A stretch of DNA of 10,156 bases from Thermoplasmata archaeon (GCA_030039525.1 JASHVI010000151.1:1-10156), one strand, 5' to 3'. Shown: positions 1 to 6,226, counted from the stretch's first letter. Program-made: numbers and translations. Notes: generated by a model from the letters alone, not told the origin.

Positions 1-246
1 GTCCATGTGCTGCTTCACCGGGGTCTTCAGCGTGTAGCAGCCGTTGAACAGGGCGTCGTTGAAGTACTCCGCCTTCCCCTTGAACGGGGCATGCGCCGCC
101 GAGGCCGACGCGGCGCCGGAGAGCGTCATGAGGAGCGCCAGCCCGAGGGCTCCCCCGACGACGGAGCTCCCGCGGAGGTGGCTCCGGTTCCGGCGAGCTC
201 GGTCGATCGTTCTTCCAGGGTCCGGGGTCGTTCGAGGGGCCGCCAT
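1..246 (-). CDS. Secreted protein of unknown function, N-terminal part (runs off left edge)
   Basis: Reading the minus strand from an ATG at 246 gives 82 codons with no stop before the window ends. The N-terminus is basic (Arg-rich, residues 5-25). A hydrophobic stretch follows (about residues 28-44, containing GGALGLALLMTL), then small residues ending in ASASAAHA near residue 52. This is a typical Sec signal peptide with a cleavage site close to residues 49-53. The twin-Arg pair does not match the Tat consensus. The mature part starts with APFKGKAEYFNDALFNGCY and holds one Cys. I do not recognise the family from this fragment. It is divergently oriented to aTrm56. The only AT-rich patch nearby lies about 85 bases upstream, so a leader of roughly 60 bases would be needed if that is its promoter. 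Confidence 0.6.
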   Translation of the reverse strand, partial: MAAPRTTPDPGRTIDRARRNRSHLRGSSVVGGALGLALLMTLSGAASASAAHAPFKGKAEYFNDALFNGCYTLKTPVKQHMD

Positions 247-326
247 CTTCGCTCGCGGGTCCCCGCCGACGGCGACCCTCTCCGTCCGCCGGTCCGGGCG
301 ACCCGAGGGGGGAATCCGGACCTTCC

Positions 327-334
327 AGTTAAAC
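327..334. promoter_or_regulatory. Possible TATA-like patch between the divergent secreted-protein gene and aTrm56
   Basis: The stretch around AGTTAAAC is the only AT-rich run in a very GC-rich divergent intergenic region. Read on plus, TTAAAC lies about 35 bases before the GTG at 367, giving a start site some 10 bases ahead of that codon. Read on minus, it is about 85 bases before the ATG at 246. It could serve either gene or both. The match to an archaeal TATA box is weak. Confidence 0.3.
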
Positions 335-366
335 CTCTACCCGGGGCTCCGGGGCCGAGCTCCGCT

Positions 367-966
367 GTGTCGTCCCGCGTCCCCCCCGAGCGTGGTCGGT
401 CCGATCTCGGGCTCCGGGCGTCGCGCACCGGTCGCGTCCCCCCGGAGATCGACGTGCTGCGGGTCGGACACCGTCCGGGCCGGGACCCCCGTCTCACGAC
501 CCACCTTGCCCTGACCGCCCGGGCCCTCGGCGCCCGCCGGCTCCTGCTCCATCCCCCGGACCCCGAGCTCGCCGCCCGGCTCGCCGCGGTCTCCGAGCGA
601 TGGGGGCGGGGGTTCGAGGTCCTCGGGATCGCCGACTACCGTCGGGCGATCCGGGAGTTCGACGGGACGCGGGCCCACCTCACGATGTACGGGGAGCCGA
701 TCGAGCGGGTGCTCCCCCGCCTTCGGAAGGAGCGACGGATCCTCGCGATCGTCGGCGGAGCGAAGGTGCCCGCGGAGCTCTACGGCCTCGCCGACGTCAA
801 CCTCGCGGTGGGCCACCAGCCCCACAGCGAGGTCGCCGCCCTCGCCATCCTCCTCGAGCGGCTCCGAGGGATCCCGCCGCCCGGACGCTGGCCCGAGGCC
901 CGCGCATCGATCGTCCCGCAGCGCCGCGGCAAGCGGGTGCGGACCCACGGAGGGGGGTCGCGGTGA
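367..966 (+). CDS. tRNA (cytidine(56)-2'-O)-methyltransferase, aTrm56
   Basis: This SPOUT-family enzyme methylates the 2'-O of C56 in the T-loop of archaeal tRNAs using S-adenosylmethionine. From the GTG at 367 the protein has 199 residues. Family hallmarks in order are VLRVGHRPGRD (30-40) with TTH (44-46), HLTMYG (104-109), IVGGAKVP (128-135), and the knot-region segment GHQPHSEVAALAILLERL (149-166). Two in-frame starts are possible: GTG 367 and GTG 454. I chose 367 because starting at 454 would cut off the first beta strand (EIDVLRVGHR) and because 367 lies just downstream of a TATA-like patch. That choice leaves a roughly 25-residue Arg/Pro-rich N-terminal extension that may not be translated. 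The C-terminal 30 residues are basic. The stop overlaps the start of mevalonate kinase, so the two are co-transcribed. The family call is secure; the start is not. Confidence 0.88.
   Translation: MSSRVPPERGRSDLGLRASRTGRVPPEIDVLRVGHRPGRDPRLTTHLALTARALGARRLLLHPPDPELAARLAAVSERWGRGFEVLGIADYRRAIREFDGTRAHLTMYGEPIERVLPRLRKERRILAIVGGAKVPAELYGLADVNLAVGHQPHSEVAALAILLERLRGIPPPGRWPEARASIVPQRRGKRVRTHGGGSR
949..957 (+). promoter_or_regulatory. Shine-Dalgarno sequence for mevalonate kinase
   Basis: GGAGGGGGG ends 5 bases before the GTG at 963. It supports that start, which overlaps the aTrm56 stop codon in the tetranucleotide GTGA. Confidence 0.6.
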
Positions 967-1928
967 CGGAGGCCCTCGACGGGATCCCGGCGGCCCCGCT
1001 TCCGATCTCGGCGAGCGCCCCCGGAAAGGCGATCGTCCTCGGGGAGCACGCCGTGGTGCACGGGGCCCCCGAGCTGCTCTTCGCCCTCGACCTACGGACC
1101 CAGCTGATCGTGCAACGGGGGGAACGGACGACCCTGAACGGCGACGCGGGCGCCCTCCGGAGCAACCCGTACCTCGCCCGGGGGCTCGAGCGCCTCGCGC
1201 CAACCGAGGGGGGGCTCGAGCTCAGCTCGGTGACGCGGCTCCCCCGGGCCGCCGGGCTGGGCTCCTCCGCGGCCTTCGTCGCGGCCCTCTCGGCCGCCCT
1301 CGGCGCGCTGGGCGGCGGCGTCGGCCGGCCGGAGCTGGCGCAGATCGCCTACGAGGTCGAGCGCGAGGCGCAGGGTGTCGGGAGTCCGGGGGACACGTCG
1401 GCGGCCGTGGCCGGCGGGTTCCTCGCGCTGAACGCGACGGTCGGCACGCTGCTCTGGGAGGTCCGGGGTCCCTCGCGGACGTGGACCGTTCGAAGGGTGC
1501 CGAACCCGGGATGGGGATGGGTCGTCGCGGACACGGGGGTCGCGCGGGCGACCGCGCCGGCCGTCGAGGCCGTCGGCCAGCGTCTGGCCCGGCCGGACGG
1601 ACCGGAGCTGCTCGACCGGTTCCGAGAGGTCGCGCAGCGCGGTATCGCCGCGCTCGTCGGCGAGGATCGCGAGGCCGTCGGCGCGAGCATGCGCGAGAAC
1701 CAGTCGCTGCTCCGGGAGGTCGGGGTCTCCCACCCCCGGCTCGAAGCGCTGCTCGAGGCGGCGGCGCCGACGTGCGTGGGGGAGAAGCTCACCGGGGCCG
1801 GGCGGGGCGGCTCGGTCGTCGCCCTGCCGAAGCCGGGCCGCGAGATCGAGACGGTGCGGAGGCTCCGGAGCGCGGGGGCGAGCGCCTTCTCCGTCCTGCC
1901 CGCCGCGGACGGCGCCCGGCTGCTCTGA
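963..1928 (+). CDS. mvk: Mevalonate kinase (GHMP family)
   Basis: This enzyme phosphorylates mevalonate with ATP in the cytoplasm, feeding isoprenoid and archaeal ether-lipid synthesis. The 321-residue protein has the three GHMP motifs. Motif 1 is PGKAIVLGEHAVVHGAP (20-36). Motif 2 is LPRAAGLGSSAA (93-104), the ATP phosphate loop. Motif 3 is KLTGAGRGGS (275-284). The segment QGVGSPGDTSAAVAGG (137-152) matches the archaeal mevalonate kinase pattern in which the Asp (144) is the catalytic base, and VADTGVARAT (188-197) also fits the family. Motif 3 normally reads GAGGGG or similar, so Arg 281 replacing a Gly is unusual. The GTG start at 963 overlaps the aTrm56 stop and has a good Shine-Dalgarno sequence. 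A galactokinase or phosphomevalonate kinase is less likely given the GEHAVVHG motif. Confidence 0.9.
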   Translation: MTEALDGIPAAPLPISASAPGKAIVLGEHAVVHGAPELLFALDLRTQLIVQRGERTTLNGDAGALRSNPYLARGLERLAPTEGGLELSSVTRLPRAAGLGSSAAFVAALSAALGALGGGVGRPELAQIAYEVEREAQGVGSPGDTSAAVAGGFLALNATVGTLLWEVRGPSRTWTVRRVPNPGWGWVVADTGVARATAPAVEAVGQRLARPDGPELLDRFREVAQRGIAALVGEDREAVGASMRENQSLLREVGVSHPRLEALLEAAAPTCVGEKLTGAGRGGSVVALPKPGREIETVRRLRSAGASAFSVLPAADGARLL

Positions 1929-1932
1929 GCCG

Positions 1933-1950
1933 CCGCGCGCCGGCGCGCGG
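1933..1950. terminator. Perfect 18-bp GC palindrome between convergent genes
   Basis: CCGCGCGCCGGCGCGCGG is an uninterrupted palindrome lying in the 24 bases between the mevalonate kinase stop (1928) and the YchF-like gene stop (1953). Its place between two convergent stops suggests a shared 3'-end signal. However, archaeal termination usually relies on T-runs, which are absent here, and a spacer-free palindrome forms a poor hairpin loop. Confidence 0.35.
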
Positions 1951-1952
1951 GC

Positions 1953-3149
1953 CTACTTGCGGGCCGCGATCCGCACGACGGCCCCGGCCTCGAGCGGATG
2001 CTCGGCGGAGAGCGCGCGGTGGGTGCGACCGTCGATGGCCCGCACGAAGTGCTCGCCGAGGTCGGTGTGGATCCGGTAGGCCAGCGCGCGGGCCGGCGTG
2101 CCCGACGGGACCAGGAAGGCGTCCGGGAGCACGCGCCCCTTCGAGTCGGTCCAGCGGGTCTCGTCCTCGACCGGGAAGACGACGATCTGGCCGAGCCGGT
2201 CGAAGACCGTCCGCTCGAGGGCCGCCTGGACGCCGGTGGACCCCCAGCGCTCGAGGAGGGCGGCGATCCCGTCGAGGGCCCGCCGCTGCGGTTCGGAGAG
2301 CGCGGCGCTCGGGGCCACGCGGAACGCGGCGTCCCCCGGCCGGTACTCCACGAGCCCCGCCCGCGCCGCTCGCCGAAGCGTCAGCTCCGCCTCCGCGGCG
2401 GTCGGGACGACCGGCAGCGGCGCCAGCGACTCCGCGAGGCGGCCGGCCCGCTCGGGGTCGATCCGGTCGCACTTGTTCGCGGCGACGAGCCGGGGCTTCG
2501 AGGCGTCGAGCACCGCCTGGGCGAAGGCCCGCCGGTCGGCCGCGGTCCAGTGGCTCGGATGGAGGCGGTCGAGCGGCACCGCCCGAAGGGCCGCCGCGAT
2601 CCGGGTCGGCCCGATCGCGAGCCCGGTGAGCCGCTCCGCGAGGAACTCCTCGACGGGCCGGCCCTCGAGCTCCACCGACCGGGCGTGTCGATCGAAGTCC
2701 CGGCCGAGGATCTCGGCGATCCAGGCGACGAGCTCCTCCTCCAGCCACCGGACCTCCTCCCCGGGCTCGACGCTCCCGGGGGGCGCCGGCGTCCCCTCGC
2801 TCGTCGTCGCCCCCGAGGCGTCGACGACCTGCACGAACCCGTCGGCCGCCCGGAGCTCGTCGAGGAACTTCGAGCCGAGGCCCCGGCCCTCGTGGGCCCC
2901 GGGGACGAGGCCCGGGACGTCGAGGAGCCGCACCGGCACCCATCGGATGCCGTCCCGGCAGGCGGCGTTCCCCGGGGTGCAGGGGCTCCCGCGCTCCACG
3001 TGCGGGCAGGGGACCCGCACGGCGGCCATGCCCCGGTTCGCCGTGAGGGTCGTGAACGGGTACGGGGCCATCGCGGCGTCCATCAGCGTGAGCGCGTTGA
3101 ACAGCGTCGACTTGCCGACGTTCGGCTTCCCGACGACCCCGATCTCCAT
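1953..3149 (-). CDS. YchF/OLA1-like GTPase of the archaeal type, with TGS domain
   Basis: This is a translation-factor-class P-loop GTPase of the Obg/DRG/YchF group, thought to act at the ribosome. The protein has 398 residues. Visible motifs are G1 GKPNVGKST (7-15), switch I Thr pair (33-34), G3 DVPGLVPGAHEGRGLG (77-92) and G4 NKCD (225-228). The C-terminal TGS-type fold occupies about 316-396, containing VFPVEDE and a YRIHTDLGEHFVRAIDG-like segment. Bacterial YchF usually has a different G4; NKCD with an insert holding C48, H50, C57 and C64 fits the archaeal branch. Three Cys and one His in that insert could bind metal, but this is speculative. The ATG at 3149 starts directly at the G1 strand. 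It lies 14 bases after the adenosyltransferase stop with no clear Shine-Dalgarno sequence, so it is the last gene of the operon. Confidence 0.9.
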   Translation of the reverse strand: MEIGVVGKPNVGKSTLFNALTLMDAAMAPYPFTTLTANRGMAAVRVPCPHVERGSPCTPGNAACRDGIRWVPVRLLDVPGLVPGAHEGRGLGSKFLDELRAADGFVQVVDASGATTSEGTPAPPGSVEPGEEVRWLEEELVAWIAEILGRDFDRHARSVELEGRPVEEFLAERLTGLAIGPTRIAAALRAVPLDRLHPSHWTAADRRAFAQAVLDASKPRLVAANKCDRIDPERAGRLAESLAPLPVVPTAAEAELTLRRAARAGLVEYRPGDAAFRVAPSAALSEPQRRALDGIAALLERWGSTGVQAALERTVFDRLGQIVVFPVEDETRWTDSKGRVLPDAFLVPSGTPARALAYRIHTDLGEHFVRAIDGRTHRALSAEHPLEAGAVVRIAARK

Positions 3150-3163
3150 CGTCGGGGCGCGGC

Positions 3164-3739
3164 CTACACCGCGTAGTCCGGCGAGATCTCGACGACGTGC
3201 TGCGACCGGTTCACCGTGAGGGCCAGGGCGAAGAGGAGATCGGAGAGGCGGTTGAGCCAGCTCGCGAGTTCGGCGCGGACCGGCTCCTCGCGGTGGAGCG
3301 CCCAGAGCTCGCGCTCCGATCGGCGGGCGACGGTCCGCGCGAGGTGCAGCTCGGCGCCTCCCCCCTCCCCGCGCGCGAGCACGAACCCGGTGAGCGGGAG
3401 GAGGGCGGCCGTGTACCGGTCGAGCTCCTGCTCGAGCCGGACGACGTGGCGCGTCTCGATCCGGTGGGCCGGTGCGGGCCCGCCCGGAGCCGCGGCGAGC
3501 TCCGACATCGCGACGAAGACCTCGTGCTGCAGGCGCGTGACGAGGTCTCGCTCGGATCGCGCGCTCTCCGGCAGCCGGGCGGCCGCCAGGCCGAGGGTGG
3601 CCCCCAGCTCGTCGAGCGAGCCGAAGGCCCGGATGCGCGGCGATTCCTTCGCTACGCGCGCGCCGCCAGCAAGGCCGGTGTCGCCCCGATCCCCGGTACG
3701 GGTGTAGAGCCGCGTGGGAAACGAGCCTCCGGTCGCCAC
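3164..3739 (-). CDS. PduO-type cob(I)alamin adenosyltransferase
   Basis: This enzyme transfers the adenosyl group of ATP to cob(I)alamin, making the active coenzyme B12 for mutases and reductases. The 191-residue length suits the family. The N-terminal ATP-binding motif TRTGDRGDTGL lies at 13-23, followed by FGSLDELGATLGLA (39-52). The ATP/cobalamin-contacting helix has RTVARRSERELW (135-146), and the closing helix is LNRLSDLLFALA (162-173). It should form the usual homotrimer of helical bundles. The start is a GTG at 3739; no other start lies between it and the essential TRTGD motif. This means the gene overlaps the preceding small ORF by 88 bases in another frame. It is followed after 14 bases by the YchF-like GTPase. 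No Shine-Dalgarno sequence is seen, so coupling to the upstream ORF is likely. Confidence 0.92.
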   Translation of the reverse strand: MATGGSFPTRLYTRTGDRGDTGLAGGARVAKESPRIRAFGSLDELGATLGLAAARLPESARSERDLVTRLQHEVFVAMSELAAAPGGPAPAHRIETRHVVRLEQELDRYTAALLPLTGFVLARGEGGGAELHLARTVARRSERELWALHREEPVRAELASWLNRLSDLLFALALTVNRSQHVVEISPDYAV

Positions 3740-3879
3740 GGCAGGACGTCGAGCGGCGAGTTCAGTCCGTGGACGGGGCAGAACGAGATGTGCAGCACCT
3801 CATTATGCTTGGCGTCCTGACGGCACAGCCGGCAGATGAATCCGCTCCGCTCGCTCCAGGCGACCCCCAACGTCTCCAA
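3652..3879 (-). CDS. Small zinc-site protein, hypothetical (75 aa)
   Basis: This short ORF starts at TTG 3879, 27 bases after the stop of the RHH gene and in the same reading frame. GGGGGTAA lies 5 bases before the start as a Shine-Dalgarno sequence. Residues 10-39 carry a Cys/His set C16-x2-C19 and C34-x2-H37 (SGFICRLCR then ISFCPVHG), the spacing of a small zinc ribbon or treble-clef site. The N-terminal 50 residues look protein-like. The last 28 residues overlap the adenosyltransferase start and may be an incidental tail. I know no family for it. It could be a small regulator or metal-handling partner of its neighbours, a remnant, or spurious. The TAG before it also makes a readthrough extension of the RHH protein conceivable. 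Confidence 0.5.
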   Translation of the reverse strand: METLGVAWSERSGFICRLCRQDAKHNEVLHISFCPVHGLNSPLDVLPWRPEARFPRGSTPVPGIGATPALLAARA

Positions 3880-3906
3880 TTCGGTTACCCCCGTTCTGGT
3901 GGGGAG

Positions 3907-4305
3907 CTAGCGCTCGAGGAGCCCCCGTCCCTCGCGATCGGCGCGACGCCGCGCCGAGCTCCGGTCGCCGAGGTCCCTCGCGCGGCGGTGCAGTCCGGGC
4001 AACCGCTCCGCGTGGACCCTGGCAAGCTCGGAGAGGCCGAGGTTCAGGAGGAGGGTGAGCGCCCCCTCCCGGTCCGAGGCCCAGCCGTCGTCCACCACTT
4101 CCTCCAGTTGGGCCTCGATCGCCGCCGGAAGCTCGAGGCGCGGCTCGGAGAGCCGGTCCGCCGCGCGCAGGAGCGCGCGCACCGCGTCGGAACGGGTCGG
4201 ACTCTCCAGGGTCTGCCGGAGCCGGTCGAGACGATCGAGCTCCTCGGACGTCAGCCGGACGCCGAGGAACTGGGTGGGGGGGCGCGACGCCTCCGCCGAT
4301 TGCAC
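3907..4305 (-). CDS. Transcriptional regulator with two tandem ribbon-helix-helix domains
   Basis: This is a probable DNA-binding repressor, first gene of the operon with the zinc-site ORF, adenosyltransferase and GTPase. From GTG 4305 it has 132 residues. The first RHH unit has strand TQFLGVRLT (11-19), helix A from SEELDRLDRLRQTL (20-33) and helix B SDAVRALLRAADRL (39-52). The second has strand RLELP (56-60), helix A AAIEAQLEEVVDDG (61-74) and helix B SDREGALTLLLNLGLSEL (78-95). RHH proteins are normally one unit that dimerises, so two units in one chain would make a single-chain pseudo-dimer. The tail (103-132) is strongly basic. I chose GTG 4305 over GTG 4317 because a TATA-like box centred near 4329 puts the transcript start at about 4303-4305, giving a leaderless mRNA. 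The RHH assignment is by pattern and the target is unknown. Confidence 0.72.
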   Translation of the reverse strand: MQSAEASRPPTQFLGVRLTSEELDRLDRLRQTLESPTRSDAVRALLRAADRLSEPRLELPAAIEAQLEEVVDDGWASDREGALTLLLNLGLSELARVHAERLPGLHRRARDLGDRSSARRRADREGRGLLER

Positions 4306-4309
4306 GCCG

Positions 4310-4325
4310 TTTAACACAATTTAAC
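4310..4325. repeat. Two direct TTTAAC repeats, candidate operator of the RHH regulator
   Basis: TTTAAC occurs at 4310-4315 and again at 4320-4325, exactly one helical turn apart, between the TATA-like box and the predicted start at 4305. The spacing suits the binding of two ribbon-helix-helix dimers (or tandem units) on one face of the DNA. Autorepression is inferred. Confidence 0.4.
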
Positions 4326-4334
4326 TTATATTTG
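4325..4334 (-). promoter_or_regulatory. TATA-like box for the RHH-zinc-adenosyltransferase-GTPase operon
   Basis: On the minus strand the sequence reads CAAATATAAG, within an AT-rich island (about 4310-4360) that stands out in GC-rich DNA. Its centre is about 24 bases before the GTG at 4305, the normal archaeal distance from TATA box to transcript start, implying a leaderless mRNA. Confidence 0.6.
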
Positions 4335-4335
4335 A

Positions 4336-4348
4336 ACTTAGTGTAAGT
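4336..4348. promoter_or_regulatory. Inverted repeat ACTTA-GTG-TAAGT upstream of the TATA box
   Basis: A perfect 5-bp inverted repeat with a 3-base spacer lies directly upstream of the TATA-like box of the RHH operon, in the place of a BRE or operator. With 5-bp arms it could be chance; its location in the AT-rich island is the main support. Confidence 0.3.
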
Positions 4349-4360
4349 ACTGTTTTACAA

Positions 4361-4547
4361 CCGCCGGGACCCCTCGTAGAACCCCGGTGCCGGGCGGACG
4401 TTCGGGACGTGGAGGGCGCGGGCCGGCGCTCGCTGCGGAGGCTTCGGCGGCGCGCCCGACGGCGGCGGGAGTCCGTCGAAGGACCGCGCTCCCCGGCAGT
4501 CCGGTTCGCGCGGGGGCGCTTGCTGCCCGACCCCCGACCCCGGGGCG
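4361..4547. other. Intergenic stretch between the ABC permease stop and the RHH promoter
   Basis: About 190 GC-rich bases with no convincing gene on either strand. The open frames here are Arg-rich with no recognisable domain and look like products of high GC content. I see no tRNA-like fold. It probably holds the 3' end of the exporter mRNA. Confidence 0.4.
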
Positions 4548-5231
4548 CTAGCTGTCGATCCGTCGATACGCCTCGAGGGACCATCCGAATCCCGCGACCC
4601 CTCCGACGGCGAGCCCCACCGTGAACCACTCGGTGAGTCGGCCTTGCAGGAGCAAAAGGCTCGCAAGCCCGGCCACGACGACGCCGGCGAGAACTCCGGC
4701 GACCAGCGCCTGGGCGGCGCTGCGGGTCGTTGACGCCGCCGCGGCGGTCACGCCGGCGAGGAAGACGAGAAGCGCCGCGGCCCCCACGGCCAGGTGCGCG
4801 GGGGAGAGGATCGGCGCCGGGGCTCCGACCACCGTCGAGACGACCGCGGCGCTCAGCTCGAGGACCAGCAGGGCCCCGAGGGCGTACGAGGCGAGGACGG
4901 CGGCCACGACAAGGGCGAGTCGTCCGGCCAGAGCCTGGCCACGAGGCTGGGGGAGAGCGAAGGTCAGGTAGTGGGTCCGGAGGGCGAGCTCCTCCCCGGC
5001 GGCGAGCGCGACCAGGTCGAGGGTGATGAGGGCCCCGAGGCCGGCCGTGATGAGGAGTCCGAGCACCTGCGCCGTCCCCGTCGAGGGAACGCGGAGGTAC
5101 AGGTCGGCCGTCGTGCTCCCGATCGGACCCGCGACCGCGGGGATGAGAAGGAGCCAGAGCCTCCTCGACCGCCGGAGCCGGGTCAGTTCCCAACCGGCGT
5201 TGGGGAGAAATGCGGTCGTCGGGGCCGTCAC
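4548..5231 (-). CDS. ABC-2 type transporter permease
   Basis: This is the membrane subunit of an ABC exporter, paired with the ATPase upstream. It has 227 residues and six predicted transmembrane segments at about 25-43, 55-78, 104-127, 146-167, 172-194 and 202-219, preceded by a basic cytoplasmic N-terminus (LTRLRRSRR, 17-24). The segment EELALRTHYLTFALPQPRGQALAGR (80-104) resembles the loop of ABC-2 permeases that begins GEE...RT and leads to the coupling helix. The GTG start at 5231 overlaps the ATPase stop as GTGA and has GGGAGG 7 bases before it (5239-5244). The substrate cannot be told from sequence; such pairs export drugs, peptides, lipids or ions such as sodium. No regulator gene is adjacent in the same operon. 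Confidence 0.82.
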   Translation of the reverse strand: MTAPTTAFLPNAGWELTRLRRSRRLWLLLIPAVAGPIGSTTADLYLRVPSTGTAQVLGLLITAGLGALITLDLVALAAGEELALRTHYLTFALPQPRGQALAGRLALVVAAVLASYALGALLVLELSAAVVSTVVGAPAPILSPAHLAVGAAALLVFLAGVTAAAASTTRSAAQALVAGVLAGVVVAGLASLLLLQGRLTEWFTVGLAVGGVAGFGWSLEAYRRIDS

Positions 5232-6175
5232 GTCGCTTCCTCCCGGCCGATCCGCTCGAGATACCGGCGGGCGAGGTCCGACGCGGGCGGGGACGCCGTC
5301 AGCAGGGGAAGATCCGCGCGGATCACCCGCGCGAGCAGCTCTCCCTGGGCGCGGTCCCCGCCGCCGAACCGGACGAGCGCCTCCCTCGGGCCGAGGAGGG
5401 TCAACTCGGCCTCCGGCCCGAGGGCGGCCCGCAGGGATGCCTCGCTCACGTCCGCACCGAACCGAAGTGCCAGCCGCCGGGACTCCGCGCCGCCGACCTC
5501 CGGGGTCTCGGGTCGGACGGGTTCGTCCCCGACGAGAAGTCCGTCCCGGAGGAAGAGGACGCGGTCGCAGACCGACTCGATGTCCTCGAGGAGGTGGGTG
5601 GAGAGGAGGAGGGTGAGGCCGTTCTTCGCGAGTTGCCGCAGCATGCGACGGAGGTCCTCGCGGGCGGCGGGGTCGAGCCCCAGCGTGGGTTCGTCGAGCA
5701 GGAGCAGTTCCGGGTCCCCGACGAGCGCCGCGGCCAACAGGACCCGGCGCGCGACGCCGGTCGAGAGCGCCCCGTACGGCCGATCGAGCGTCTCGACCAC
5801 GCCCGTCACCTCCGCCGCGTGTCGCACCGCGGCCCGACGCTCCGCGGAGGCGACTCCCCGCACCCGGGCGACGAACTCCAACAGGTCGGACCCCGTCACG
5901 TACGCGGGAACGGCGGGCGTCTCGACCAGGGCGCCAGTACGCTGGAGGGCGCGTACTCGGTCCGTCGAAGGGTCGACGCCCCGGATGCGGAGCGAGCCGC
6001 GGGTCGGACGGGAGATCCCCGCGAGCAGCTTCAGCGTGGTGGACTTGCCGGCGCCGTTCGGCCCGAGGTACCCGACCGCCTCACCGGATCGAAGGGCGAA
6101 GTGGACCCCGCGGAGCGCGACGCGGTCGCCGTAGTTCTTCCAAACGCCGTCGACTTCCACGAGATCCGGCGGCAT
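5228..6175 (-). CDS. ABC transporter ATP-binding protein (ABC-2 exporter class)
   Basis: This is the cytoplasmic ATPase driving the permease encoded next to it. The 315-residue protein has Walker A GPNGAGKST (38-46), signature LSTGVARRV (137-145), Walker B LLLLDEP (157-163), D-loop GLD (166-168) and switch His 194 (STH). In the Q-loop position the sequence reads GALVETPAVPAY (81-92), with Glu 85 in place of the usual Gln. This is a feature of bacitracin/lantibiotic-type (BcrA-like) exporters. Residues after about 225 form the extra C-terminal domain typical of this class. The ATG at 6175 begins 6 residues before the first core strand, and a weak TATA-like patch is centred about 27 bases upstream, suggesting leaderless initiation. 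The exporter family is certain; the substrate is unknown. Confidence 0.93.
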   Translation of the reverse strand: MPPDLVEVDGVWKNYGDRVALRGVHFALRSGEAVGYLGPNGAGKSTTLKLLAGISRPTRGSLRIRGVDPSTDRVRALQRTGALVETPAVPAYVTGSDLLEFVARVRGVASAERRAAVRHAAEVTGVVETLDRPYGALSTGVARRVLLAAALVGDPELLLLDEPTLGLDPAAREDLRRMLRQLAKNGLTLLLSTHLLEDIESVCDRVLFLRDGLLVGDEPVRPETPEVGGAESRRLALRFGADVSEASLRAALGPEAELTLLGPREALVRFGGGDRAQGELLARVIRADLPLLTASPPASDLARRYLERIGREEAT

Positions 6176-6197
6176 CGACGAGACGTGGCGACCCGCG

Positions 6198-6206
6198 GAT
6201 AATCAT
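6198..6206 (-). promoter_or_regulatory. Weak TATA-like element for the ABC exporter operon
   Basis: The minus-strand ATGATTATC is the only AT-rich patch just upstream of the ATPase gene, centred about 27 bases before the ATG at 6175. The distance fits a leaderless archaeal promoter; the sequence match itself is poor. Confidence 0.35.
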
Positions 6207-6226
6207 CCTCGCGTTCCACGCGAGGA
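6206..6226. repeat. Inverted repeat, 8-bp arms, upstream of the exporter promoter
   Basis: TCCTCGCG and CGCGAGGA are perfect inverted copies separated by TTCCA. The repeat touches the upstream side of the TATA-like element of the exporter operon, so it could be an operator or activator site. A transcript hairpin is the alternative. Confidence 0.4.

Noticed and set aside
600..962. Upstream extension of the mevalonate kinase frame into aTrm56
   Set aside because: The frame is open by high GC content but reads as Arg/Pro/Gly-rich non-protein sequence. The GTG at 963 has a Shine-Dalgarno sequence and precedes the GHMP motif by the right distance.
1998..3219. Long plus-strand ORFs opposite the YchF-like gene
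   Set aside because: They are antisense shadows: low-complexity Arg/Gly/Pro-rich translations with no domain, while the minus strand has full GTPase motifs.
4321..5193. Minus-strand ORF overlapping the ABC permease
   Set aside because: It is an out-of-frame shadow with Arg/Pro-rich composition; the permease frame gives six membrane segments.
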